DNA from: an uncultured Prevotella sp.
GTDB taxonomy: Bacteria > Bacteroidota > Bacteroidia > Bacteroidales > Bacteroidaceae
Assembly (NCBI GenBank): GCA_905235905.1
Contig: CAJONO010000104.1
Span: forward strand, 1-40,112
DNA: 40,112 nt
Direction of reading: 5' to 3'
In this document: positions 32,998-40,112 of the stretch, piece by piece
How positions within the stretch are numbered: the first letter of the stretch is position 1
How the letters are laid out: every line of letters starts with the position of its first letter
Made by a program: the position numbers and the translations under genes
The notes under the pieces: generated by a model
The model's input: the letters and a program-made list of their open reading frames with translations, nothing else
Told to the model about the DNA's origin: nothing
The model's database searches: none

Positions 32998-34629
32998 ATG
33001 ATGGCTGAAAATCAAAAGCGGGATTATAAAAGTATTCGGAAAATCCGTACAGGAGACAAGGGGTTCAAAGACTTAGCCACCTCATGTGTAGCATTTGCCA
33101 ATGCACAGGGAGGAATATTATATATAGGTATAGAAGATAATAGCCTCACTCCATTGGAAAATCAGACCATTAGCCAAGATGAAGTAAATGACACCATAAC
33201 TCGCCTACATAGTTTGTGTTTTAACGTGAGTCTAACGGCATCAGAACTTATACAGCATGAAAATGGTGGTCAATATTTTAAAATAATGGTTGCCCCATCC
33301 TTAAAATCTATTGCCACAACTTCAGATGGGAAAATATACCTTCGCATTAGTGATAAATGTGAGCCCGTTAGAAATGAAGATTTGCAGCGCCTGTCTATTG
33401 AAAAGGGGGCTTATCAGTGGGAACTGCTTGCTACAAAGTATTCCTTGGCTGATATTCCTGTTGAAAACGTGAAAAAATTCGCCAATGATATTCGAGAGTC
33501 AGACCGAGTCAGACAGCATGTTAAGCAAATGTCTGACCTTGAAATATTGGAGCATTACAATTTGATAGATGGAGAAGTTGTAACGAACTTAGGAGTATTA
33601 TGGCTGGGTAACGCCAAACAGCGTAGCCGCATATCATTTCCAATAACTGTTCAGTACATTGTTTATAATCATTTGGAACAGAAAGTTCGTAAAGTAGATT
33701 GGCATGACAATGTGCTCAATCCAAAGGAATTGCTTCTGGACATTGAGCGTGAAGCCACAGAGTTAAGTTATTCGCACGAATTCCCTGATGGACTGTTCCG
33801 TAAGCAGATACGTCACTATCACCCTAAAGTCTTACGAGAACTTTTGCTAAATGCTTTTGCCCATAAGAGTTTTACTATTTCTAGCGATATCATGATCTGT
33901 GTTTATCCTGATCGCTTAGAGATATCTAATCCCGGAGGATTACCTTTGGGAGTTACTAAAGACAATATTCTACACCAACGCCACCGCCGTAACCCTTACT
34001 TCATCACTATCATGAGTGACTTGAAACTGATGGAAGGCGAGGGGTCTGGCTATGACTTGATATACGAACTCAATGGTATGGAAGCGAAACGTCCCCCATT
34101 CATTGAGTCTTCATTTAATGAAACAAAGGTAACCCTCTATTCTGATATTCAGAATACTGATGTACTGCCTCTGCTTGACTATACGCTGAATAATTATAAA
34201 CTCTCACAAAAAGGCTATATCGCCTTTGGAGCCATTGCCGCAGAAACAAAGATACAAGCAACAAAACTCTCTTCCTATCTTCAATTGTCTGATGATGAAA
34301 GACTAAGGAGTTACGTTGAGCCTTTGCTACGAGACGGAATCATAAATAAGAAAGGAACGAAGAAGGGAACAACTTACTATATTAATCCGAAGTTAATTGC
34401 AAATTCTAAAGCAAATATCAAGACTTCGCTAAAGACTATTGAGCCTTATGCTTTAAAAGCATTAATAATGGAAGATCTTAAATATCATCCACAGAGTCTC
34501 TTATCGGAAATTGCAGAGCGTTTACCAGATGTTGAAAAGGCAGACTTAACCTCAATGGTATATAGTATGGTTGATAACGAAATTATAGGTGAAGGCAGTA
34601 AGAAATTAAGGAAATATAGTCTTAAATAA
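32998..34629 (+). CDS. AlbA_2 (Schlafen-like) domain protein with ATPase-type C-terminal module
   Basis: A 543-residue protein. The N-terminal AlbA_2 domain (about 10-130) has KDLATSCVAFANAQGGILYI followed by GIED, and KIYLRISDKCEPV. A HATPase_c_4-like part (about 280-385) has VLRELLLNAFAHKSF, CVYPDRLEISNPGGLPLG and EGSGYDLIYEL. A helical, possibly winged-helix tail follows (YHPQSLLSEIAERLPDVEKA). Members are putative nucleic-acid-binding regulators. Lying between hsdM and hsdS it is probably an accessory of the type I system, as seen for other R-linked ORFs. The gene is AT-rich. Its function is inferred only from position. Confidence 0.8.
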   Translation: MMAENQKRDYKSIRKIRTGDKGFKDLATSCVAFANAQGGILYIGIEDNSLTPLENQTISQDEVNDTITRLHSLCFNVSLTASELIQHENGGQYFKIMVAPSLKSIATTSDGKIYLRISDKCEPVRNEDLQRLSIEKGAYQWELLATKYSLADIPVENVKKFANDIRESDRVRQHVKQMSDLEILEHYNLIDGEVVTNLGVLWLGNAKQRSRISFPITVQYIVYNHLEQKVRKVDWHDNVLNPKELLLDIEREATELSYSHEFPDGLFRKQIRHYHPKVLRELLLNAFAHKSFTISSDIMICVYPDRLEISNPGGLPLGVTKDNILHQRHRRNPYFITIMSDLKLMEGEGSGYDLIYELNGMEAKRPPFIESSFNETKVTLYSDIQNTDVLPLLDYTLNNYKLSQKGYIAFGAIAAETKIQATKLSSYLQLSDDERLRSYVEPLLRDGIINKKGTKKGTTYYINPKLIANSKANIKTSLKTIEPYALKALIMEDLKYHPQSLLSEIAERLPDVEKADLTSMVYSMVDNEIIGEGSKKLRKYSLK

Positions 34630-34752
34630 GTGGCATAAAAAAAATAAAATAAAAATAAAAACGAAAAAAGAAAATTGTAAATGACTGATAATCAGCACTT
34701 CTTTCTTTTTCATGTTATTTTGTTTGAAAAAAGATAATAAATAAAAAAGCCA

Positions 34753-35838
34753 ATGAGCGAGTGGAAAGAATATAAGTTGGGAGAGATTGCTTCCTTCTCG
34801 TATGGAAGATTACCTAATAAGTCATTATTGGGGAATGGTCCATACACTACATATTCTGGCTATAAATATCAGGAACTATACCCTAAATACAATTGCAACG
34901 AAGGTGATGTTGTACTTGTTGCAAGAGGAGTTGGTGGTACTGGCGATGTGAAACTCACTACTCAAAAGTGTTATTTAACCAATCTTTCAATAAAGATTGA
35001 TTTAGACAACGACATTGTGTTAAATAAATTCTTTTATTATATTTACCAGATAGAGAATTTACGTTATTTAGATAGTGGATCAGCTCAATCTCAAATTACA
35101 ATACAAGATTTATCAAATGTGAGTATTGAAGTTCCATCAATATTTCAACAAAAGGAAATATTGTCTATTCTGAGTTCTTTGGATGACAAGATAGATTTGC
35201 TGAATCGTGAGAACGCCACACTCGAAGCAATGGCAGAAACCCTCTTCCGCCAATGGTTCATCGAAGAAGCCAAAGAGGATTGGAAGGAAGGGAAGTTGGG
35301 GGATGAGTTTGTATTTACAATGGGACAATCACCAAATGGGGATAGTTTTAATGAAGATGGTATCGGTGTGCCAATGTATCAAGGGAATGCAGACTTTGGT
35401 TTTCGATTTCCTACAAAACGAGTTTTCACAACTCAACCAACAAGGTTTGCTGAACTAAATGACACTTTGATTAGTGTTCGTGCGCCTGTCGGTGCTCAAA
35501 ATATGGCAACGGAAAGATGTTGCATAGGTCGTGGTGTAGCCGCTTTCAGATACAAAAACAACCCATCTTATTATTCATACACTTATTACAAACTCAAGTC
35601 GTTGTTGGAAGAAATCAAACAATTCAATGATAATGGAACTGTCTTTGGTTCTATCAGCAAATCAGATTTTGAAAATTTGGATATAGTGATACCTGATAAT
35701 GATACAATTAAAATGTTCCAAAATCAGGTTAAGGTAATTGATGATAAAATAATTAATAACAATAATGAAATTCAAACCCTCATTCAAACTCGTGATGGGT
35801 TGTTGCCGAAATTAATGTCAAACGAAATAGCAATATAA
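34753..35838 (+). CDS. hsdS: Type I restriction specificity subunit
   Basis: A 361-residue HsdS with two target recognition domains. TRD1 spans about 1-130 (EWKEYKLGEIASFSYGRLPN). A coiled-coil spacer follows (LDDKIDLLNRENATLEAMAE with TLFRQWF). TRD2 starts at WKEGKLGDEFVFTMGQSPNG, and a second coiled coil closes the protein. Each TRD reads half of a bipartite target. The site cannot be predicted from sequence. It lies in an AT-rich part; the spacer upstream (34630-34752) is nearly all A and T and holds nothing that I recognise. Confidence 0.95.
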   Translation: MSEWKEYKLGEIASFSYGRLPNKSLLGNGPYTTYSGYKYQELYPKYNCNEGDVVLVARGVGGTGDVKLTTQKCYLTNLSIKIDLDNDIVLNKFFYYIYQIENLRYLDSGSAQSQITIQDLSNVSIEVPSIFQQKEILSILSSLDDKIDLLNRENATLEAMAETLFRQWFIEEAKEDWKEGKLGDEFVFTMGQSPNGDSFNEDGIGVPMYQGNADFGFRFPTKRVFTTQPTRFAELNDTLISVRAPVGAQNMATERCCIGRGVAAFRYKNNPSYYSYTYYKLKSLLEEIKQFNDNGTVFGSISKSDFENLDIVIPDNDTIKMFQNQVKVIDDKIINNNNEIQTLIQTRDGLLPKLMSNEIAI

Positions 35839-35873
35839 TGGGGTGATGGGCAGTTTAATAACATATAGGATTC

Positions 35874-36204
35874 AGCAGGCAATGCCTGCTAAATTGAGAT
35901 TTTTGCACACGCGTGTGCAAAATTCAGATGAGCAATTCGCTCCACACTGTGGAGCCAATCTAAAAGCTGTATCTGTTGCAGCCTTACAGGCTGCGTTAGG
36001 TTGGTGGTATGTCCACGATAACATAGGGCTTTGCCCTATGCTATATCTATTTGAGCCTTTCAGGCTCTTGCCGAGATACACAGGCGCAGCAAGTCCGAAG
36101 AACTATAACGGCGCAGCAAGCCCAAAGGGCTGTAACAGATGCAGCACAGGACATCGCCCTGTGGATATGGTGCCGCCAATACACGACGCAGCCTGTAGGG
36201 CTGC
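35874..36204. repeat. Array of eight or more non-identical hairpins upstream of the transposase
   Basis: AGCAGGCA-a-TGCCTGCT (35874-35890); a 22-nt perfect palindrome TTTTGCACACG/CGTGTGCAAAA (35901-35922); AATTCGCTCCACACTGTGGAGC (35934-35955, core CTCCACACTGTGGAG); GCAGCCT-tac-AGGCTGC (35978-35994); CATAGGGC-ttt-GCCCTATG (36022-36040); GAGCCT-ttc-AGGCTC (36053-36067); AGCCC-aaa-GGGCT (36119-36131); GCAGCC-tgtag-GGCTGC (36188-36204). The last four also lie in weakly repeated context (GGCGCAGCAAG occurs twice). Loops are 1-5 nt. A short frame (35843-36229) runs through it but is probably not a gene. Confidence 0.85.
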
Positions 36205-36244
36205 AACAGATACAACGTTTCTAACCTAATAACAAATTGAGATT

Positions 36245-36700
36245 ATGGCACAATCGCTATCGCAGATATATATTCATTTGGTGTTCCACATCCAGTATGA
36301 CGGAGTGGCGATACAAGAGGAGGACTGCCCCAAGGTGTTCGCCTATTTGGACGGCATCATTGTCAATAAGGGAGCCGCAGTCATTCAGATTGGCGGGCGA
36401 CCAGACCATATCCATATATTATGTACCTTGCCTCGCACCATCTCTGTGGCCGATTTCGTGGAGGACATTAAGAAATGTAGCAGCAAATGGATCAAAACCC
36501 TACATCCACGCTATGCAAAATTCGCATGGCAGGGCGGCTACGGCGTGTTCTCTGTAAGCTCGTCGCAACTACAAAAGACAAAGGAATATGTGATGAACCA
36601 GAAGGCCCATCATCAGAAACGGACATTCAGGGATGAGTATGAGGCATTCCTAAAACTCTATAATATAGACTATAACCCAGAATACGTATTTAATAACTGA
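36245..36700 (+). CDS. tnpA: IS200/IS605-type Y1 transposase (RAYT-like)
   Basis: A 151-residue Y1 HUH transposase. The HUH motif is His55-Ile-His57 in GGRPDHIHIL; the nucleophile is Tyr115 in KTKEYVMNQKAHH. SLSQIYIHLVFH, CSSKWIKTLH and KFAWQGGYGVFSVS are typical of the Bacteroidetes group. Enzymes of this type cut and join single strands at hairpins; RAYT members act on REP palindromes rather than on their own ends. The hairpin array directly upstream is the likely substrate, though this is inference. No tnpB is present. Confidence 0.9.
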   Translation: MAQSLSQIYIHLVFHIQYDGVAIQEEDCPKVFAYLDGIIVNKGAAVIQIGGRPDHIHILCTLPRTISVADFVEDIKKCSSKWIKTLHPRYAKFAWQGGYGVFSVSSSQLQKTKEYVMNQKAHHQKRTFRDEYEAFLKLYNIDYNPEYVFNN

Positions 36701-36707
36701 ATAGGAA

Positions 36708-36790
36708 GAATTATGACCAAACTCTTGGAATCGGATATTGAGCAGATGGCAATCAATTTGCTGCAAGCGAAGCGGTGGGAGTATCTCTAT
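36708..36790. repeat. 83-bp direct repeat, copy A (hsdR 5' end)
   Basis: Identical over 83 bp to 37973-38055. It holds the upstream bases, ATG and first 26 codons of hsdR. Copies A and B bracket the second YhcG gene. Confidence 0.98.
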
Positions 36791-36796
36791 TATTGA
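36713..36796 (+). pseudogene. Truncated duplicate of the hsdR start
   Basis: Twenty-six codons identical to those of hsdR, MTKLLESDIEQMAINLLQAK to WEYLY, then one extra Tyr and TGA where the inserted segment begins. It starts 12 bp after tnpA. It is a by-product of the duplication, not a functional gene. Confidence 0.9.
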
Positions 36797-36815
36797 AACG
36801 AAAAGATATAAATAT

Positions 36816-37970
36816 ATGGTAAATGAACTTATAAAGAATCAAGAAGAACGCGACTTCTTGGAGTCCTTAAAGCAGATTGTTCGGTCGGCAAGGGGAATGG
36901 CATACGCATCTATCAACTATGCGCAGGTGCAAGCCAACTGGCTGTTGGGGCAACGCATTGTGGAGCAGATGCAGAAAGGTGAAGAAAAAGCTGAGTATGG
37001 CGCCTATATTATTAAGTTGGCATCAGAAGAATTGACGGAAGAATTCGGGAAAGGATATTCCGAGCAGTCATTGAGGTTTTTTCGCCAATTTTATTTGATT
37101 TTCAAAGACTTAGAAATTCGCTCCACACTGTGGAGCATATCACCTCAAGCAATTCGCTCCACAGTGTGGAGCGAATTAGAAAATCCAATCCAGCAGATGC
37201 CGTCTGTTAAATCTGAACATAAGATTGGGCAGGCACTGTCTGCCCAATTGACGTGGTCTCATTACAAGCGTCTGATGCGTGTTGAAAACGAGGATGCTCG
37301 TAATTGGTATATGCGAGAGGCATCCGAGCAAATGTGGAGTTATCGCACCCTTGACCGCAACATCAATACACAATATTACGAGCGGATGCTAATTTCACAG
37401 GTGAAAGAGCCTGTGGAACAGGAAATGAAAGAAAAAACTGAGGTCTTTCAGCGGGACAAACTGGAGTTCATCAAGAATCCTACTGTGTTGGAGTTTCTTG
37501 GATTGCCAGGAAACAAAGGGTATCAAGAAAAAGATTTGGAACAGGCAATTCTTGATAATCTCAGCGACTTCCTCATGGAGATGGGAAAGGGCTTTGCTTT
37601 CGTTGCCCGTCAGCAACTTATCAGGACAGAAGCCGAGGACTATTACATTGACTTAGTGTTCTACAATTACTTGCTCAAGGCATTTGTTCTGGTGGATTTA
37701 AAAGTGGGAAAAATTACTCATCAAGATGTAGGACAGATGGATATGTACGTCCGTATGTATGACGAGTTGAAACGCACAGAGGGCGACAACCCAACTATTG
37801 GTATCCTGCTCTGTTCTCAAACGGATAAGGACATAGCACGTTATTCTATACTGAAAGGCAATGAGCAAATCTTTGCTTCCAAATACAAACTAATTCTTCC
37901 TACAGAAGAAGAATTGGCAAAAGAGATAAGCCGACAAAAAGAGATTTTCCAACTACAACATTCAAAATAA
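36816..37970 (+). CDS. YhcG/DUF1016 PD-(D/E)xK nuclease family protein (copy 2)
   Basis: A 384-residue DUF1016 protein, related to but diverged from copy 1. N-terminal helical domain: YAQVQANWLLGQRIVEQMQK, EEFGKGYSEQSLRFFRQFYL. The variable linker (about 98-145) is coded by three palindromes. LTWSHYKRLM follows, then the C-terminal nuclease domain with FAFVARQQLI, YIDLVFYNYLLK and FVLVDLKVGK; Asp and the DxK pair are the expected metal ligands. The ATG at 36816 is chosen because upstream codons fall in the truncated hsdR copy. It is a single-gene insert between 83-bp direct repeats, and hsdR begins 7 bp after its stop. Confidence 0.9.
   Translation: MVNELIKNQEERDFLESLKQIVRSARGMAYASINYAQVQANWLLGQRIVEQMQKGEEKAEYGAYIIKLASEELTEEFGKGYSEQSLRFFRQFYLIFKDLEIRSTLWSISPQAIRSTVWSELENPIQQMPSVKSEHKIGQALSAQLTWSHYKRLMRVENEDARNWYMREASEQMWSYRTLDRNINTQYYERMLISQVKEPVEQEMKEKTEVFQRDKLEFIKNPTVLEFLGLPGNKGYQEKDLEQAILDNLSDFLMEMGKGFAFVARQQLIRTEAEDYYIDLVFYNYLLKAFVLVDLKVGKITHQDVGQMDMYVRMYDELKRTEGDNPTIGILLCSQTDKDIARYSILKGNEQIFASKYKLILPTEEELAKEISRQKEIFQLQHSK
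37115..37248. repeat. Three palindromes inside the second yhcG gene
   Basis: CGCTCCACACTGTGGAGC region (37115-37136), a 27-nt palindrome AATTCGCTCCACA-g-TGTGGAGCGAATT (37151-37177), and ATTGGGCAG-gcactgt-CTGCCCAAT (37224-37248). The first is identical over 22 bp to 35934-35955 outside the gene. All are in frame; the first two code EIRSTLWS and AIRSTVWSE. Confidence 0.9.
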
Positions 37971-37972
37971 AC

Positions 37973-38055
37973 GAATTATGACCAAACTCTTGGAATCGGA
38001 TATTGAGCAGATGGCAATCAATTTGCTGCAAGCGAAGCGGTGGGAGTATCTCTAT
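37973..38055. repeat. 83-bp direct repeat, copy B (functional hsdR start)
   Basis: Perfect copy of 36708-36790; this one continues into the complete hsdR frame. Confidence 0.98.
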
Positions 38056-40112
38056 GGGCCGGACATTGCGCCAGATGGGGATACTCCGATGCGGGTGGCA
38101 TTCGACGAGGTAGTGCTGCGCGAAAAATTGGAGCGGGCGGTAATGCGGCTGAATCCTTCGGTGAAGGAGGAGGTTCGCGATGAGGCCATTAAAACCGTCC
38201 TTCGCATTGCCTCGCCCGACACATTGGCGAACAACGAGGAGTTTCATCGACTACTCACCGAGGGCGTACCCGTCTCTACCTATCAGGATGGTATGGAGCG
38301 GGGCGAAAGAGTTTGGCTCGTTGATTTCGAAGACCCGTGGAACAATGAGTTTACGGTGGTCAACCAGTTTACGATTATAGAAAACGGACACAACCGTCGT
38401 CCTGATGTGCTGCTCTTTGTGAACGGTCTGCCGTTAGTCGTTATCGAACTGAAGAATGCGGCAGATGAGAATGCTACTATCGAGAGTGCCTACAGGCAGA
38501 TTGAGACCTACAAGCAGCAAATCCCATCGCTATTTACTTACAACGAACTGATTATCATCTCCGACGGGTTGGAAGCCCGTGCAGGCTCCCTGTCAGCAGG
38601 CTTTAGTCGTTTTACTGCGTGGAAAAGCGAGGACGGAGAAAATATTGCCTCGCCCCTGATGAGCCAGTTGGAAGTGCTCATCAACGGCATGTTGCAGAAG
38701 GACACTTTGCTTGATATTATCCGCTCATTCACCGTCTTCGAGAAACAAAAGACAGAAGACTTAAAGACGGGTATCACCACCATTAAGACGGTGAAGAAGA
38801 TTGCCGCCTACCACCAATACTATGCCGTCAACAAGGCCGTAGAATCAACACTTAGAGCCACGGGCATCAACACTGGTGGCGACAAAGCCGCCGAATCGCC
38901 TGTCAACTTCGGCTTCAAGACGGTGAAGGAACAGGCGGTAGGTGACCATCGGGCTGGTGTGGTATGGCATACACAGGGTAGCGGCAAGTCGTTGTCGATG
39001 GTGTTTTATACGGGCAAGATCGTACAATGCCTGAATAATCCTACCGTTGTGGTGATTACCGACCGCAATGACTTGGATGACCAATTATTTGACACGTTTG
39101 CCGGTTCCCGTCAGTTGTTGCGCCAGACACCCGTACAGGCCGAAAGTCGTGAGCACCTGAAATCACTCTTAAGGGTAAACTCCGGTGGTGTCATCTTTAC
39201 AACGATACAAAAATTCCAGCCAGAGACAGGCAATGTCTATGAGCAGTTGACTGACCGTTGTAATGTCATCGTGATAGCCGATGAGGCCCACCGTACACAG
39301 TACGGTTTCAAAGCCAAGACAGTAGATGTCAGGAATGAGGCTGACGAGGTGATTGGCTCGGAGATTAAGTATGGTTTTGCAAAGTATCTGCGCGATGCCC
39401 TGCCCAACGCCACCTATCTCGGTTTTACAGGTACACCTATTGAATCGACAGACATCAACACCCCTGCCGTGTTCGGCAATTATATAGATGTATATGACAT
39501 TGCACAGGCCGTAGAGGATGGTGCTACCGTGCGCATCTACTATGAAAGCCGGCTGGCAAAGGTATCATTGAGCGATGAAGGCCGGAAACTGGTGGCCGAG
39601 TTAGATAAGGAGTTAGATTCCGAGACGATGGACGATGTGCAGAAAGCCAAGGCGAAATGGACGCAGTTGGAAGCACTCATTGGCAGTCCTAACCGTATCA
39701 AGAACATCGCCGCTGACATCGTGCAACACTTCAAGGAGCGCCAGAAGGTGTTTGAAGGCAAGGCCATGATTGTGGCCATGAGCCGACGGATAGCCGCTGC
39801 TCTCTATGATGAGATTGTGAAACTGCGTCCTGAATGGCATTCAGATGACTTGTCGAAAGGCGCTATTAAGGTAGTGATGACTTCTTCGGCATCGGAAGGC
39901 CCAGAGATAGCCAAACACCATACCACCAAAGAACAGCGTCATGCATTGGCCGAAAGGATGAAAGACCCAACGGACGAACTGAAACTGGTCATTGTCCGCG
40001 ACATGTGGCTGACTGGCTTTGATGCCCCGTGTTTGCATACGCTCTATATCGACAAACCCATGCAGGGACATAACCTGATGCAGGCCATTGCCCGTGTAAA
40101 CCGTGTGTATAA
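37978..40112 (+). CDS. hsdR: Type I restriction endonuclease subunit R, 3' end outside the window
   Basis: About 711 codons are visible; the frame is open to the right edge. The N-terminal nuclease domain shows Asp143 (RRPDVLLFVNG) and Glu157-x-Lys159 (VVIELKN). The SF2 translocase follows: Walker A GSGKS (334-338), DEAH (435-438), YLGFTGTPIE, and later ARVNRVY near the edge. HsdR translocates DNA and cuts at a distance from unmodified sites. It requires HsdM and HsdS, both upstream. The start at 37978 matches the duplicated start at 36713. Confidence 0.95.
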   Translation, partial: MTKLLESDIEQMAINLLQAKRWEYLYGPDIAPDGDTPMRVAFDEVVLREKLERAVMRLNPSVKEEVRDEAIKTVLRIASPDTLANNEEFHRLLTEGVPVSTYQDGMERGERVWLVDFEDPWNNEFTVVNQFTIIENGHNRRPDVLLFVNGLPLVVIELKNAADENATIESAYRQIETYKQQIPSLFTYNELIIISDGLEARAGSLSAGFSRFTAWKSEDGENIASPLMSQLEVLINGMLQKDTLLDIIRSFTVFEKQKTEDLKTGITTIKTVKKIAAYHQYYAVNKAVESTLRATGINTGGDKAAESPVNFGFKTVKEQAVGDHRAGVVWHTQGSGKSLSMVFYTGKIVQCLNNPTVVVITDRNDLDDQLFDTFAGSRQLLRQTPVQAESREHLKSLLRVNSGGVIFTTIQKFQPETGNVYEQLTDRCNVIVIADEAHRTQYGFKAKTVDVRNEADEVIGSEIKYGFAKYLRDALPNATYLGFTGTPIESTDINTPAVFGNYIDVYDIAQAVEDGATVRIYYESRLAKVSLSDEGRKLVAELDKELDSETMDDVQKAKAKWTQLEALIGSPNRIKNIAADIVQHFKERQKVFEGKAMIVAMSRRIAAALYDEIVKLRPEWHSDDLSKGAIKVVMTSSASEGPEIAKHHTTKEQRHALAERMKDPTDELKLVIVRDMWLTGFDAPCLHTLYIDKPMQGHNLMQAIARVNRVY

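Noticed and set aside
35843..36229. 128-codon frame between hsdS and tnpA
   Set aside because: It is made of the hairpin array and its translation (repeated AASPK, AATDT) looks like read-through of repeats.
35854..36697. 9-bp TTTAATAAC at both ends of the hairpin array/tnpA segment, as a target-site duplication
   Set aside because: IS200-type elements do not make target duplications, the right copy is within the tnpA coding end, and 9 A/T-rich bases can recur by chance.

Overview
The window comes from a Bacteroidales genome, most like Prevotella or a close relative. The evidence is direct: promoters carry the Bacteroidetes -7 element TAnnTTTG(C), often with a TTTG-like -33 box about 20 bp upstream. 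A large secreted protein ends in a type IX secretion sorting domain. DUF4831, DUF6057, DUF1573 and a PafA-like phosphatase are typical of the order. Chromosomal genes are fairly GC-rich. Several islands are clearly AT-richer: a YhcG nuclease, the secreted protein, a toxin-antitoxin pair, one membrane protein and most of the restriction-modification locus.

Layout: 1-5.4 kb holds the tail of an unknown gene, a DUF4831 lipid- or envelope-type protein, a NAD(P)H-hydrate repair gene broken by a 1-nt frameshift, an FMN-binding protein and a Sel1-repeat/caspase-like protease. 5.6-10.1 kb is a minus-strand operon: GH43-like glycosidase, DUF6057 membrane protein, PD40 lipoprotein with a CxxCH motif. 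10.0-11.5 kb is a YhcG/DUF1016 PD-(D/E)xK nuclease gene lying between two 119-bp direct repeats that copy the GH43 promoter and start codon. 11.5-15.7 kb is an accessory stretch: sorting-domain remnant, T9SS cargo protein, a nearly empty 0.7 kb, an antitoxin/PIN pair and a remnant of a DNA methylase. 15.8-19.9 kb carries OmpA, PafA-like, DUF1573, BI-1 and a small HTH protein. 20.0-28.4 kb is a nine-gene minus-strand cluster led by a MATE transporter and including RmlB, an FdtA-like ketoisomerase, a sugar aminotransferase and an acyltransferase. These fit a dTDP-3-amino-3,6-dideoxyhexose pathway, although purT and a PH-like membrane protein are also in the cluster. 28.4-31.2 kb has a subtilase and xseA on the plus strand.

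31.2-40.1 kb is a type I restriction-modification locus running off the end: hsdM, an AlbA_2/ATPase gene, hsdS, a hairpin array, an IS200-like (RAYT-type) transposase, a second YhcG nuclease, and hsdR.

The most interesting signal is shared by two distant places. Both YhcG genes sit as single-gene inserts between long direct repeats (119 bp at 96-97% identity; 83 bp perfect). In both cases the repeat includes the start codon of the downstream gene, so that gene stays intact. This looks like insertion with long target duplication, with YhcG nucleases as mobile single-gene cassettes. Both YhcG genes also carry in-frame palindromes in the same interdomain linker. The window also has several families of short hairpins with fixed cores and changing, self-complementary arms, in spacers and inside genes (including the sugar aminotransferase). 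There are several tracts of TCAA-core heptamers, three of them inside xseA, and an exact 11-bp array of AATT upstream of the caspase gene.
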